Both the position numbers and the translations under genes were made by a program. Of a DNA stretch of 64,000 nt, positions 1 to 10,140 are shown in pieces. The stretch is from the NCBI GenBank assembly GCA_037951105.1, contig JBAMJV010008453.1, forward strand, positions 37,242 to 101,241. Reading direction: 5' to 3'. The stretch comes from Echinarachnius parma. Lineage: Eukaryota > Echinodermata > Echinoidea > Clypeasteroida > Echinarachniidae. How positions within the stretch are numbered: the first letter of the stretch is position 1; each line of letters opens with the position of its first letter. Under the pieces are notes generated by a model. It saw nothing but the letters and a program-made list of their open reading frames with translations, was not told where the DNA came from and did no database searches.

Positions 1-1942
1 ATTGCCCAGAATATCAATAGCGATACGCCACCATTCTCATCTTATTTAAATGAATGGTTTCCTAACTCATTATTTTTAACACCAATTACATGTAAGGAAA
101 TAATTGATATTGTTTTATTATTTAAAAATGGCAAAGCACCAGGACATGATTCATTTGATAATGATGTAATTAAGAAAAGTATTCATATTTTATTTGAGCC
201 TTTGTGTAAAATTTTTAATCTTTGTTTTGAAAAGGGAATTTTCCCAACTCAATGTAAATTATCAAAAGTAATACCCATATTTAAAAGTGGATCAAAAGAC
301 AGTTTTAATAATTATCGACCGATATCATTACTTACATGCTTCAGTAAAATTTTAGAGAAATGTATAAATAATAGATTATTAGCGTTTTTAAAAAGAAATC
401 AAGTTTTTTATGATAAACAATTTGGGTTTCGGGAAAATTACTCTACCGTTCATGCAGTAACTGACTTTTTGATAAATTTAAATGAAGCAATTGAACACAA
501 GGAAATTATGATTGGTTTGTTCTTAGATTTACGAAAAGCTTTTGATAGCATAGATCATGAAATACTTTTTAAGAAATTATATTATTATGGTATTCGAGGC
601 TTGCCTCTCATGTTATTTAAAAGTTATATGAATGAAAGATATCAATATACTGTTTTTAATTTTGAACAATCTGAAATATTACCAATCACGTGTGGTGTAC
701 CACAGGGTTCGATTTTGGGTCCTATTTTATTTTTAATTTTTGTAAATGATCTTAAATGTTCTTCTAATTTATTGCAGTTCATAATGTTCGCTGATGATAC
801 TAGTGCTTTTTGTAAACATAGGTCTTTAGAATGTTTAGAAACTATAATGAATTCGGAATTAAAAAAGGTTCATAATTGGTTTTTAAGTAATAAACTTGCT
901 TTAAATATACAGAAAACTCATTTTATGATTTTTGGTAGCAATTCAAATGTTGTGATTAATATAAAAATTAATGATATTGAAATAGATAGAGTAAATTCAA
1001 TAAAGTTTCTTGGTGTCACAATTGATGAAGATTTGAAATGGAAGAATCATGTACATGTAAATAATATCTTGTCTATAATCTCTAGAAATATTGGTGTTAT
1101 AAATAGAATGAAAGATTTTCTCCCTGAACATGTATTAATATTGTTATATAATTCATTGATACTCCCATATTTGAATTATTGTAATATAAATTGGGGTTCT
1201 TGCAATAAATATTTATTAGATAGAATATATAAATTACAAAAAAGAGTTATTAGAATCATTACACAATCTTCATTTTTATCACATACTAGGCCTCTGTTTT
1301 TGAAATGTAAAATACTACCTATTTTTGAATTGTATACATATAATTTGGGTATCTTCATGTACTCATACCATAATAAAATGCTACCTGTCAATTTTAATGC
1401 ACTTTTTAGTCAAAATATTGATATTGATGAAGGTCTAAATTTGACTATCGCTCTAACTATGGCCGCTCATTATTTTCTAGAATGAATATTGTTTATACTG
1501 GACCAATGTTATGGAACTCTTTACCAGCTGAATTTAAAGAAAGTAAATCTCTTAATACATTTAAATTGAAACTTAAAAATTATTTATTGAAGTCTCTGTA
1601 AACTCTTGTATGTATAATAGCATTTCGACAGGTTATGTGTATGTGCTCTTTTTTTAGTGTATAATTTGTATTGTTTATATAGTCTTAGATTAGTATACGT
1701 TTTGTTGTTGTTGTTGTTCTGTGTTAGTCGCGACCAGACCGGGTGTCTAGGTTCAGGTTGCTTTTAGGGATCAATCTTATAAGTTTTTTTCAAAACTTTT
1801 TTTGATTCCTCCATTTATTCATTTTGTTGTTTGTGTGTCTTATGATTGTTTACTATGTCATTCTTTATACTATGCCAATTGTTCTACTTTGTTGTTGTTT
1901 TTTAAATGAATTGTGGAAATAAAATAAAATAAAATAAAATCA
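1..1942 (+). mobile_element. LINE (non-LTR retrotransposon), 3' part with reverse transcriptase
   Basis: An open frame enters the window at base 1 and runs to the stop at 1485. It encodes the fingers-to-thumb part of a LINE reverse transcriptase: YRPISLL near base 318, FLDLRKAFDSIDHE near 520-560, [10 protein letters not shown] near 690-720 and the catalytic FADDTS near 787. After about 1430 the family-typical C-terminal tail (TGPMLWNSLP, 1500-1530) continues in another frame to a stop near 1600, so the copy carries a frameshift and is probably dead. A ~300-bp 3' UTR ends in a tail of AAATA units at 1917-1942. The motif set fits the Jockey/CR1/L2 group; the exact clade is not resolved. It lies upstream of the visible CNST exons, probably in an intron, in the same orientation. 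The 5' part is cut off by the window edge. Confidence 0.9.
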
Positions 1943-1959
1943 ATTATAGCAATAACATT

Positions 1960-2120
1960 GACTTCATTGTCATCATCGGCATCATCATCCTCATCATCAT
2001 CATCATCAATTTCAGTCATTACAATTGTCATATTTATCATTCATTATCATCATCATCATTATCTTCGTCATCATCATCATAACTGTCGCTGTCATCATGA
2101 GACATCAATTGACATCATAA
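1960..2120. repeat. CAT/TCA trinucleotide microsatellite
   Basis: Imperfect runs of CAT and TCA fill this stretch between the LINE tail and the first visible CNST exon. Open frames here are runs of Ser, Ile or His and are not genes. Confidence 0.85.
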
Positions 2121-2243
2121 TCATTACCATCAGTTTTATCACCACTAACCATAGCAGATATCTCGGTATGAAATATTTCTTTTTGTTTCTAGGCTTGAAC
2201 AACTGTTGCATTTCTTTAACATGAATCATTCAACCAATTGCAG

Positions 2244-2330
2244 ATGAAAAGGCTGTGTACTTCATCCAAGCAGAGAAGATGTACTATGAGACGGCTCTCA
2301 TCGATATGGTCAACGTGCAGAAACAAACAG
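2244..2330 (+). CDS. CNST: CNST exon a (TPR-like helix)
   Basis: The acceptor CAG ends at 2243 and the donor GT starts at 2331. The exon holds 87 bases in phase 2-0-1. It encodes EKAVYFIQAEKMYYETAL and a short tail ending KQTG. This is the first exon seen; a split aspartate or tyrosine codon links it to an exon outside the window. Confidence 0.8.
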
Positions 2331-5300
2331 GTGCAATATATTTTATATTATTAGTATGTTATCATTCAAAGAATAAAGAAACGGCCACATGAATGCCAGG
2401 GAAAGATAAAGATAAAGTGAATACTTCTACACCCATGAAACCAACTTTAATAATTTGTATCATTGTATTTCTCTCTTTATTATTTTGTCATACTGTTTGT
2501 GTGTCTTTATTTGATTTTTAAAAAAAGTAATAAACAAAAGCTTACTTTAAATTGTCACACATGGTGTTTGCAATTGTTTTTGCCTTAAGAACTTTATGGT
2601 AAGAGCAATGAGATTTACATCTTACTCCTTTTGTTATTAATATATCAACATTTTTACAAACAAAATTGTGAATTATTTTATTTTATTTTGTCAATAAACA
2701 GATGATGAGAAGGAGAGAAGACAAAGCCAAAGCGATGGTAAAGAAGAAGAGCAAGACACAAATAACCAACGGCCTGGAGAAGAGACTAGCGGTGATGACC
2801 CGAGGAAGGAAAAGGACGATGAACTTTCACCCGACGCCAAGAAGGGCCAGGAATTTGAGAACCTAGCAAGGCTTTGCCTCAAGGAAGGAAAGTGAGTGAT
2901 TAGTAAAGAACATATTTTGAAGGAAATAAGTAACGACAACCAAACAAAACAAAAGTGATTTCAACGATTAGAATGAAAAGGAAAAATATCAACAAATTAA
3001 TGCCACATATGAATATCAAGGCATCCATAGAAGTTTGTATGAACATGATGATGAACTTTCATCTGGTTCTAAGAAAAGGTTAAAAGAGTTTGAGAACCTG
3101 GCAATTCCTTGGCTGAAAGAAGGAAAATGAGTATAATTAGTAAAGAGACGAATTGTGATGCTAATTAATATTACAAACAAATAACTGACATATATATGAG
3201 GAAAATAAATACGAAATATCCAATTTACAGCATAGAAATTTGTTTGACCATGATAATGATTTGTCACCCGGTGCAACGAAGGGTCAGGAATTTGAGAACC
3301 TGGCAAAGCTTTGCCTGAAGGAAGGTAGTAAGACAGTTTAGTAAAGGAAGAAGTTATAATAAAGAAAAGTTAATTTCTCAAAGTAGAGTTTACAATACAG
3401 TGTGCGGTGTACAATACATTTCTTCATAGCTGATTTGAATCTTTGAAGGAATTTTTTTTTGAGAAAAAAAAATTGTGTATTATTTAAACTATGGGGAGTT
3501 GACCCCAAATGAATGTATCAGTGTGTTCAATTAGAATCTCAATATCAAGCCAAATGGCTGCTTTCAATAAGCCATAGTTTTCCTATTTCATGACCAATTT
3601 TATCTTTCATTCTAGACATGATTCCTCTAATTCAGCTTCTTATACAACATTTATTTGTTTTTTTTTGTTGCTAGCATTGACCCTTTAATTCTCTGTTTGC
3701 ATGTTCTCTTTGATATTTATTGCAGACTACAGCTTGCATTAGAATATTGTGGAAAGGTAAGCATTTTTAGGATACGATTTTTCAAATTCCTCACAGTGAC
3801 ATGCTTTTGCCAGATAATAATGAAGTAAGGGGTGTTGGTACAGCGGGAACTAATTATAAAGAGCTCTGGCCATAACAAAACCCTCATTTAAAAAAGAGTC
3901 ATGTTGCCAGTCTATAGTACTCTTGATTTCCATTCATTACAGACTGGAGTAAAGGAAATTTGATTAACACATTTTCATTGTTGATTCCTAACTCCAATAC
4001 ATATATTTATTTTTTACTGAGATAGGACATCTTTCAGTGTTCACTGTATTATTAAAATCTCTCAGTTTTCATCCTAACCCCTACTCTAAGAGTTTATGAA
4101 ATCTCTGTAGACTTTGTTCACAACCCACTAGGTTCCTGTGGTCAAGGGGTTAATGTATGGTGGTAAAGTGTAATCTTCCTCCCAGCCTACCATAAACCAG
4201 TTGGCTGAAAAATGGTGTAAAATGCTATAACATGACCCCTTTTAGACTCTAGGCTTACTTTAACCTGCTCTTCAGAAGTTTAGCCTATATTATTATTAAC
4301 AAAAGGATTTCATTGAAAATGTGCTTATCAGGCAACCAAGATGTACCAGGCTGTGTATGGTGAGGAGCATCCGGTTACCGTGGCAGCACTGGATCTCTTC
4401 ACCGTCATCTATGCCGATGTTGGCAAGAAGCTATATTCGGGTGAGTGTTGTAGTCAGGCTTTTATGTCTTTAACATTATACAAAAAAAATAGTCTCACAT
4501 GATCATATTGTAAAAGTAATTAATTGCAAATTTGTACTAAATACAATTAGCGGCATTTAATTTTTCCGCTTGGATTAGAAAACTTTATGATATGTGACTA
4601 GGGCCCCATTGCAGAAAGAGTTGCAATAGATTGTACAGTTGCAATTAATTGGAAAGTCAGATCATGTGATTTACTGCACAAACGTGCATATTTTCTTACT
4701 TACAATTAATTTCAACTTTACTATCGATTGCAACTGTTTGTGCAATATGGGGCCCATGCAAAATCGGTCCTTTTTTGGCAAAAATTCGAAGGTGAGATTT
4801 TTATGGAAATCAAAAGTCCCTCAACTATGTATCAGGACTTATAATTTTCCCTCAATATCGTTACAAATCCCTCGGAGAGGAACATTCAATCATGTTCCCT
4901 CCGAGGACAGTCAACATCTATAATGTTTTCTGCCAATTCCTGATTTTGCCTGATTCGGGCAAGTAAAATTTGGTTGGAATGAAATGCTGGTAGCCCGCAC
5001 ACAATATTTTGTTGCCCTGGGCCACTGGGCCAATGCTAATTTCAAGCATTATTTTTGCACACAGACGCGATGGAGAAGTTTGACAAGGAGGAAGAGGCAT
5101 TAGCAGAGCAGAAGTCACATGACCAAACCTCACAGTCACCTGACACAGAGCTCAGACACAGGTACGTAGTTACATATTTAATCCATTGAAGACGGTTTAC
5201 TTAATAATCATGTTTATTTAAGAATTAGATTTGTGTAAATTTTGTTCCATGTTTTAACTTTGGATCTCGTAGGCGTGGGGTTAAAGGGAAATTTTCCCCA

Positions 5301-6381
5301 TCATCTATTTACCTTTGATTAATTTCTCTACACATTAAAACATAATTTCATGCAAATATGTCCAATGTTTGCCCTCTGAACAAAGGAGGAGCATCATTCA
5401 AAGTCACTCGCTGTATGGGCTATTCCCATTCATCGCGTATAGCATGAAGACTGCCATTATATTGTTCGAAACCCGGATTTTGAATTGTTCACGCCGAAAT
5501 GCTACGTCAAACCCGAACAAACAAGCTCCGCCTCTTTTTGTTAGCTCTCGCAGCTCGCGGGGTTTGTGCACAAACACAATGCAAAATGTGAGCCAACAAA
5601 AAGAGTAGTTCGGGTTTGACGTCACATTTTTGAGCGATCTGATTTTCATAAACATCAATGGCAGCCTCCTTGGTGTTCGCGATGAATGGGATTATCCCGT
5701 ACATCGAGTGACTTTGAATGATGCTCATCCCTTGCTCAAAAGGCCAATGTTGGTCGTATTTGCATGAAATTGTGTTTTAATGTTTAGAGAACATAATCAA
5801 AGGTGATTATATGTTGGGGAAAATGTCCCTTTAAATTACATTATTTTGAATATTTGTATGCATGTATTTTTTATTTATGCTTTTGGTATTTATTTATTTA
5901 TTTGTTTGGGGGGAGGGTAATTTGATGAGTACCCATTGTAGCTGATGACTTTCAAGTCCTGAATGTGTCAAACTTGTACGGTAGCCAAAAGGATCATAGA
6001 AATAATTTATTACTAATGAATTTGGTTGCCTTTTGCAAATGTTCACAATCTAATATATCTCATGAATTTATGATGACAGCTTGAAGATCTCTGGAATTGG
6101 CGCATTTAGAAGACTTCTTTATTATTATTATTATTTTAAATTGCATCTTGTAATAACTTTTCTGATAAACAGAGGAACCAATAACAACAAAGAGGTTGAT
6201 GGTGAGGCAACGCAGCAAGCTAACACCGCTCATCCACATGCAGGAGAGTTGGAACCTGTCCATGAAACAGAGAGAGGTGAGTGTGACATATAATTCCTCA
6301 TTATTATGAAGAAAAGAAAGATGATAATGGTGACATATAATTCCTCATAAGAATGACACTAATAATACTATCGATGATGGA

Positions 6382-6418
<37 letters not shown>

Positions 6419-7259
6419 GATAACAATGAGGATGTTGATGATGGTGGTAGTGGTGGTGGTATATCGATGAGTGAGATGATGATCATCATTAAAAAGATGA
6501 TGATGACATTTAATTCTCAATAATTGTGATGACAGTGGTGTTGATGATGGTGGTGGTACTGATGAGGATGCTGATTGCATTTGGTAAGACTATGATGGTG
6601 GTGACTGATAATGATTACTATGTGAATGTACCATCTCCTGCCTTAACTACAAGTCACAGGAAAAGTTAGCCGAACAGCATTTGAGCGAAGATTTGTATGC
6701 AAATGTTGATACAACTCGATTTAGACACTCATTAAAAAGTAATCTGGTGCCTGATCACGAACTAATTTGTATATTACATGTAAAATAGAAAATGTTCTTT
6801 CCTTTATTTTGCCCCTTACAGATGACATGGTGATGACCATCCTCATGATGATGATGGTGATGATGATGATGATGATCATCATCATCATCATCATCATGTT
6901 GATGATTATGGTGGTGTTAATGATGATGTTAACCATAATGATGATGCTGTGTTGATGGTATTTAATGGTATGATGATCATCATCATGATTATGATGATGT
7001 AAATCGTGTTATAAAACACTCTTCTATACCCATGGTCAATGGATGATTTTGTTTCCCCCTTACAGATGACTGGGTGATGACCATCCTCCTCATGGTCATC
7101 TTCTTCCTCGTCGCCGTCTTCATCGCCGTCGTCTTCTCGTCGGTCTACTGCTACAACAACATGAAGTCGACGTACTGTGCGCAGACCAGGGGTGATCTTA
7201 ACTACTGGTATATGTATGTGAGGCATCTCATCCACGACATTAGGAAGAGCTTTAGATAG
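2244..7259 (+). CDS. CNST: Consortin-like single-pass sorting protein, last seven exons
   Basis: Seven exons join in one frame: 2244-2330, 2702-2891, 3726-3756, 4332-4440, 5065-5161, 6173-6276 and 7066-7259, each bounded by AG and GT with matching phases. The first encodes a TPR-like helix (FIQAEKMYYETALIDM) that resembles the segment of vertebrate consortin beginning EKAMKFIQLE. The third and fourth encode LQLALEYCGK and a helix pair with GEEHPVTVAALDLF, as in TPR proteins. Exons two, five and six are acidic or polar linkers. The last exon encodes a DDWVMT lead, a hydrophobic span of about 24 residues, then CYNNMKSTYC, GDLNYWYMYV and a stop, in the same order as the consortin C-terminal domain. 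In mammals consortin acts at the trans-Golgi network, binds connexins and GGA adaptors, and promotes plasma-membrane delivery. The N-terminal exons lie upstream of the window. The family call is firm at the C-terminus; function in this animal is inference. Confidence 0.85.
2702..2891 (+). CDS. CNST: CNST exon b (acidic linker plus helix)
   Basis: The acceptor ends at 2701 and the donor GTGAGT starts at 2892. A low-complexity, Glu/Asp/Lys-rich stretch is followed by FENLARLCLKEGK, which leads into LQLALEYCGK of the next exon. Two decayed partial copies follow in the intron at 3046 and 3249. Confidence 0.82.
3046..3132 (+). pseudogene. Decayed partial copy of CNST exon b
   Basis: The 3' half of exon b recurs: GATGATGAACTTTCA, then an equivalent of the FENLA codons, and a copy of the donor region (GGAAAATGAGTATAATTAG). 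Several substitutions are present, and the donor GT has become AT-G, so this copy is unlikely to be spliced. Confidence 0.75.
3249..3345 (+). pseudogene. Second decayed partial copy of CNST exon b
   Basis: This is a second 3'-half copy. It preserves GGTCAGGAATTTGAGAACCT and CTTTGCCTGAAGGAAGG and then a mutated donor (GGTAGTAAGAC). It lacks the first half of the exon. It lies in the same orientation, about 200 bp after the first copy. Confidence 0.78.
3346..3725. other. Intron without recognised features
   Basis: AT-rich intronic sequence before exon c. I see no coding signal or repeat structure beyond short A and T runs. Confidence 0.6.
3726..3756 (+). CDS. CNST: CNST exon c (31-base micro-exon)
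   Basis: The acceptor TTGCAG ends at 3725 and the donor GTAAGC follows 3756. It encodes LQLALEYCGK after completing a lysine codon. The reading frame between exons b and d is kept only if it is included. Confidence 0.8.
4073..4153. mobile_element. Mini-MITE, ~80 bp, TTAA-type ends
   Basis: The segment starts CTAACCCCTACTC and ends GTCAAGGGGTTAA, with an inner GACTTTGTTCACAACCCACT. Related ~80-bp segments sit at 11063-11142 and 20969-21047. The ends are inverted with respect to each other, giving a very short non-autonomous element. Confidence 0.65.
4332..4440 (+). CDS. CNST: CNST exon d (helix pair)
   Basis: The acceptor ATCAG ends at 4331 and the donor GTGAGT starts at 4441. It encodes ATKMYQAVYGEEHPVTVAAL followed by DLFTVIYADVGKKLYS, an arrangement typical of TPR or kinesin-light-chain-like helices. 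It follows exon c in phase 0. Confidence 0.8.
4600..4756. mobile_element. Foldback MITE, ~157 bp, GGGCCCC ends
   Basis: The left arm begins GGGCCCCATTGCAGAAAGAG. The reverse complement of the right arm begins GGGCCCCATATTGCACAAAC. The two arms stay similar for about 58 bases, so nearly the whole element is an inverted repeat. It lies in the intron after exon d. Confidence 0.78.
5065..5161 (+). CDS. CNST: CNST exon e (charged linker)
   Basis: The acceptor ACAG ends at 5064 and the donor GTACGT starts at 5162. It encodes DAMEKFDKEEEALAEQKS and a Ser/Thr/Gln-rich tail. Its phases match its neighbours. The linker has no recognised domain. Confidence 0.75.
5281..5834. mobile_element. Long foldback MITE with TTAA ends
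   Basis: The element starts TTAAAGGGAAATTTTCCCCA and ends GGGGAAAATGTCCCTTTAA. Inner segments also mirror each other: ATCATTCAAAGTCACTCG at 5392 pairs with CGAGTGACTTTGAATGAT near 5704. The 554-bp unit is therefore an imperfect palindrome. TTAA at both ends fits a TTAA-duplicating superfamily such as piggyBac or Kolobok. The overlapping open frames of 73-84 codons are by-products. Confidence 0.82.
6173..6276 (+). CDS. CNST: CNST exon f (polar linker)
   Basis: The acceptor AACAG ends at 6172 and the donor GTGAGT starts at 6277. It encodes GTNNNKEVDGEATQQANTA and a tail ending ELEPVHETER. It is hydrophilic and in phase 1 with the membrane-anchor exon. Confidence 0.72.
6363..6425. repeat. GAT microsatellite
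   Basis: About 16 consecutive GAT units in the intron before the terminal exon. Reverse-strand frames of poly-His or poly-Ile are artefacts of this run. Confidence 0.85.
6811..6856 (+). pseudogene. 5' fragment of the CNST terminal exon merging into a microsatellite
   Basis: The acceptor and first ~30 exonic bases of the terminal exon recur here: CCCCTTACAGATGACATGG, then TGATGACCATCCTCATGATG. The copy then dissolves into GAT/ATG and CAT repeats that run to about 7000. The true exon at 7066 has the same acceptor and start. Confidence 0.75.
6840..7000. repeat. ATG/CAT microsatellite next to the exon fragment
   Basis: ATG repeats switch to CAT repeats at about 6876, giving a self-complementary tract, followed by looser ATG-rich sequence. 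It begins exactly where the partial exon copy loses similarity. Confidence 0.8.
7066..7259 (+). CDS. CNST: CNST terminal exon (membrane anchor and C-terminus)
   Basis: The acceptor CTTACAG ends at 7065. The exon encodes DDWVMTILLMVIFFLVAVFI and further hydrophobic residues, then two Tyr-Cys pairs (VYCY and STYC), GDLNYWYMYVRHLIHDIRKS and FR before TAG at 7257-7259. One membrane span, two cysteines and an aromatic tail in this order match the consortin C-terminal domain. Degenerate copies of its 3' part follow downstream. Confidence 0.88.
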
Positions 7260-7346
7260 AGACCCTTGATAACCGTCCAATGTTGAACTTTTGTTTAATG
7301 TCTTATTCGCAATGTTTTAATGTATCATATTGTTCACTTTGATACA

Positions 7347-7453
7347 ACAACATAAAATTGACGTACTGCACTCAAACCAGAGGAGATCTTAACTACTGGT
7401 ATATGTAGGTTCGACACCTGATTCACGACGTCAGGAAGAGCTTTAGATAGAAG
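7347..7453 (+). pseudogene. Copy 1 of the CNST terminal exon 3' part
   Basis: Starting with TACAACAACATAAAATTGAC, this copy retains GATCTTAACTACTGGTATAT and AGGAAGAGCTTTAGATAGA. The membrane-span codons are missing, and a TAG replaces the codon after TGGTATATG. It is the best preserved of the downstream copies. Confidence 0.85.
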
Positions 7454-7485
7454 ACTGTCGCCATGTATTATACTAGGGTTATCTA

Positions 7486-7625
7486 TAGCTAGGGTTTTAG
7501 CTCAGTCGGTAAGAGCACCGGTTTAGCAATTCGGAGGTCTCGAGTTCGAATCCCGTTGGAATACCATTTTCTTTGCTCTTTTTCAATCATATTATATATT
7601 TCTGGTCAGTTTCTCTATATGTTTG
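7486..7625 (+). mobile_element. tRNA-derived SINE (tRNA-Ala-like head)
   Basis: The head has an A box (TTAGCTCAGTCGGTAAGAGC), an anticodon loop TTAGCAA that would read AGC (Ala), and a B box (GAGTTCGAATCCC). The acceptor and T stems do not pair well, so it is not a functional tRNA. The body starts TTTTCTTTGCTCTTTTTC and reaches TTTCTGGTCAGTT. The same head-plus-body unit occurs inverted at 14871-15003 and truncated at 28428-28520, which marks a SINE family. Confidence 0.82.
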
Positions 7626-7728
7626 GATTAATGTATTATACCCATAAGTATTGATACTATCTCAACATTGTTTGTTTAACTTCTAATTTGTAATTTGATT
7701 TTGTAACATGTATGATGTGCATGTTGTT

Positions 7729-7838
7729 AAAACAACATGAAGTTAACATACTGCGCACAAACGAGAGGTGATCATGACTACTGGTATACAGTACATGAGG
7801 CATGTGTTCCCCGATATTATGAAGAGCTTTAGATAGAA
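7729..7838 (+). pseudogene. Copy 2 of the CNST terminal exon 3' part
   Basis: Recognisable parts are AACAACATGAAGTTAACATA, GCGCACAAACGAGAGGTGAT and GAAGAGCTTTAGATAGAAGA. The middle is shifted by small indels. Confidence 0.78.
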
Positions 7839-7929
7839 GACTATTACCCTTGACCACATTACCGGTCATGTTGATCTATTCTTGAATGTCTTATTTGCAA
7901 TATTGTTGATGACTTATATTGTGCACTTT

Positions 7930-8030
7930 GATATTACAGCATAGAGGCAAAATAATGTGTGCAAAATAGTGGGACCTAAACTACTGGTATGTATGCGAGA
8001 CATCTCACACATGTCATACAAAAGAGCTTT
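7930..8030 (+). pseudogene. Copy 3 of the CNST terminal exon 3' part
   Basis: Strongly decayed: TGATATTACAGCATAGAGGC, CTAAACTACTGGTATGTATG and CATCTCACACATGTCATACA align in order with the true exon. It ends at AAGAGCTTTT. Confidence 0.65.
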
Positions 8031-8104
8031 TTTTTCTCACCATTGTTTATCCCTTCTCTATTCATTTTTGTTTGTAACTTCTTATTTGTAATTTGATTTT
8101 GTTA

Positions 8105-8185
8105 ATAACAACATGAATTTGACGTACTGCGCACAGACCAGGGGGATCTTAACTTAACTGGTATCTGTAAGTTATGAGCATTAGA
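8105..8185 (+). pseudogene. Copy 4 of the CNST terminal exon 3' part
   Basis: AACAACATGAATTTGACGTA, TGCGCACAGACCAGGGGGAT and CTTAACTTAACTGGTATCTG match the true exon. The last third is lost. Confidence 0.72.
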
Positions 8186-8254
8186 TAAAGACTTTTACCT
8201 TGTTTTACCATTTTTTATATGTTTTTTGTTTAACTTCTCATTTTGCATTTGATA

Positions 8255-8345
8255 TTGTTATTACAACGTTTAAGCAACATCTTGCATGCACATGTACGCA
8301 AACCCACTGGTATCATAACATAAGGAAGTGCTCTACATAGAAAAA
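8255..8345 (+). pseudogene. Copy 5 of the CNST terminal exon 3' part (very decayed)
   Basis: TGATATTGTTATTACAACGT, ACGCAAACCCACTGGTATCA and AAGGAAGTGCTCTACATAGA line up in order with the earlier copies. Only the spacing and these islands identify it. Confidence 0.5.
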
Positions 8346-9408
8346 GACTTTCACCATTGTTTTATTGTCATTTTTGAGATTTTTGTTGAATGTATCATTT
8401 GTAACTTTTAGAAAGTTCCTAATACACAATAAGAAAGAGCTTGAAACTTGAAAGACATTCCACTTAAGGTATTTAAAGTATTTAAAGCATTTACCTGAAG
8501 TTGGCATTTTTAATAGACCTAAAATATCCTCTCTGTGCAAATTAATTTGACGTTGGTATATGTCTTTCTTGTGTACATGTACGCCCAATGTATTACAAAT
8601 ATTGTCTTTCCTGGGTTCGATCCGTCCATATAAAATATTTTGTTTTTATATTTGTGTGTTATTTACAGTATACATGAATCGATTCATGTTTTCTACTCGA
8701 TACTTATTATACACCAATGAACTGAAATATGTAATAAGTAATATTGATTTTTGTGTGTATTTTGTTTAATTTTGTTGCGTTCTAATACTCTTATGCACTA
8801 TGATTTATATAAGATGGCAAACATTCCATGTTTCTGTACAAAAAAGTGTTATTAAATTAGTTATGCAGTTGTTAATGTGATAAGCATAGAAGTATGCCTG
8901 TAGATATGTTTGCATTTTGATATTAGCAAATAATGTTTGTTATTCAAACATTTTCTATAACATGATTCCGATTGTAAATAATTGTAGCTTATTTATTAGA
9001 ACGGTTCATATTCTTCTTTTAGAAATGTCATATACAAATGTTTGATTATTATGACAGAATGTGTGCCTTATTCTTTTAATTTTTTTGAAATTGAATCAAT
9101 TGTACAAAAACAGTGTACCATCAATATGGGTGCTCTTTCTTATCTTAATGTGATATTTTTCTGTATGGATGTTTCTCTAATCATATTTATAATTTTCAAA
9201 ACCTCGATGTATCATAACAAATCATAAATCTATTAAAATACGAAATTGTAAAGGTATACATTATTCAGACCAAATCTATATTGACTATTATTGTTTGTGT
9301 TCAACTGCCTTTATATTAAAAGGAATAGTAAAATCTTATTCAATTCATATTCTACTTCATTGAAATCAAAGTATTTTCTTTTCTTTTATGTTGACATAGT
9401 TGTGTATA
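8346..9408. other. AT-rich intergenic stretch
   Basis: I see no gene or repeat family here. The short open frames are AT-rich and lack family motifs. It may include the real CNST 3' end, but no polyadenylation site can be chosen with confidence. Confidence 0.5.
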
Positions 9409-9571
9409 TTAAAGGGATAGTACAGATAATATGTGAATGTGACATTTGGTAAAATAATAATTCAATCAGATACATTGCATTTCTGAACCAATTTTGTTAT
9501 GATTTTTACACTTAGTTTTCCATTACCTTGAAGCGCCCTCTATCTAAACCAAAACTGAACTATCCCTTTAG
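9409..9571. mobile_element. MITE with TTAAAGGGATAG ends
   Basis: The left end is TTAAAGGGATAGTACAG. The right end is CCAAAACTGAACTATCCCTT, preceded by GCGCCCTCTATCTAAACC. The ends match those of the larger copies at 38718-39262 and 41690-42222, so this is a shortened member of that family. Confidence 0.75.
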
Positions 9572-9651
9572 CGATAAGTGATACATCTATGACAGAGTGA
9601 TATAATTTCATCCTCAATTCAACCATTTGAACAAAAGAAATACATGTACTG

Positions 9652-9945
9652 TACAGTCAAACCTATTTTAGTGCCCACCTGTCGTATGCCAGTTTCTAGG
9701 CTATAGCCTGATTTCAGGCTTTATCAGGCTTCATAATTGTACATAACATATGAGGCTCCAACATGTCTGGGTCTCTTTTCAGGCTCATCTGGAGAAACCA
9801 ACTGGTATCCCTGCTATAGCAGCTAAAAATTGATCCCCTGCGGAGAATTAATAGTGGTATAAAACTGCCTATAGAGGTCATCTGTCTACAGTGGTAACTT
9901 TCGTTGTTTATCTTACGGTGGTTACTATACAAAGGTTTGACTGTA
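9652..9945. mobile_element. MITE with TA-CAGTCAAACC ends
   Basis: The inverted ends are TACAGTCAAACC and GGTTTGACTGTA, each bounded by TA. The interior carries the family words CCCACCTGTC and TGATCCCCTGC, seen again at 29221-29401. A TA duplication with CAGT termini fits a pogo/Tigger-like Tc1/mariner MITE. Confidence 0.72.
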
Positions 9946-10140
9946 CATGTATATGAATAAATTGAAAATATACACAATTATGAGTTTCCACAAAAAGAGA
10001 ATTCACATTTTATTTTCACAATCATGTTTTACATGTCTATTACGGGTTCAAGAATTCTCAAATTCTTGTCAGAGTTACAAAGTATCCAACATAACAAATA
10101 CATGTACAGTTTTTATATCTACAAAATAGGTTCCATGCAT

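Noticed and set aside
7486..7563. A functional tRNA-Ala gene
   Set aside because: The A and B boxes and an AGC loop are present, but the acceptor and T stems do not pair and the same unit with a common 3' body occurs elsewhere. It is a SINE head.
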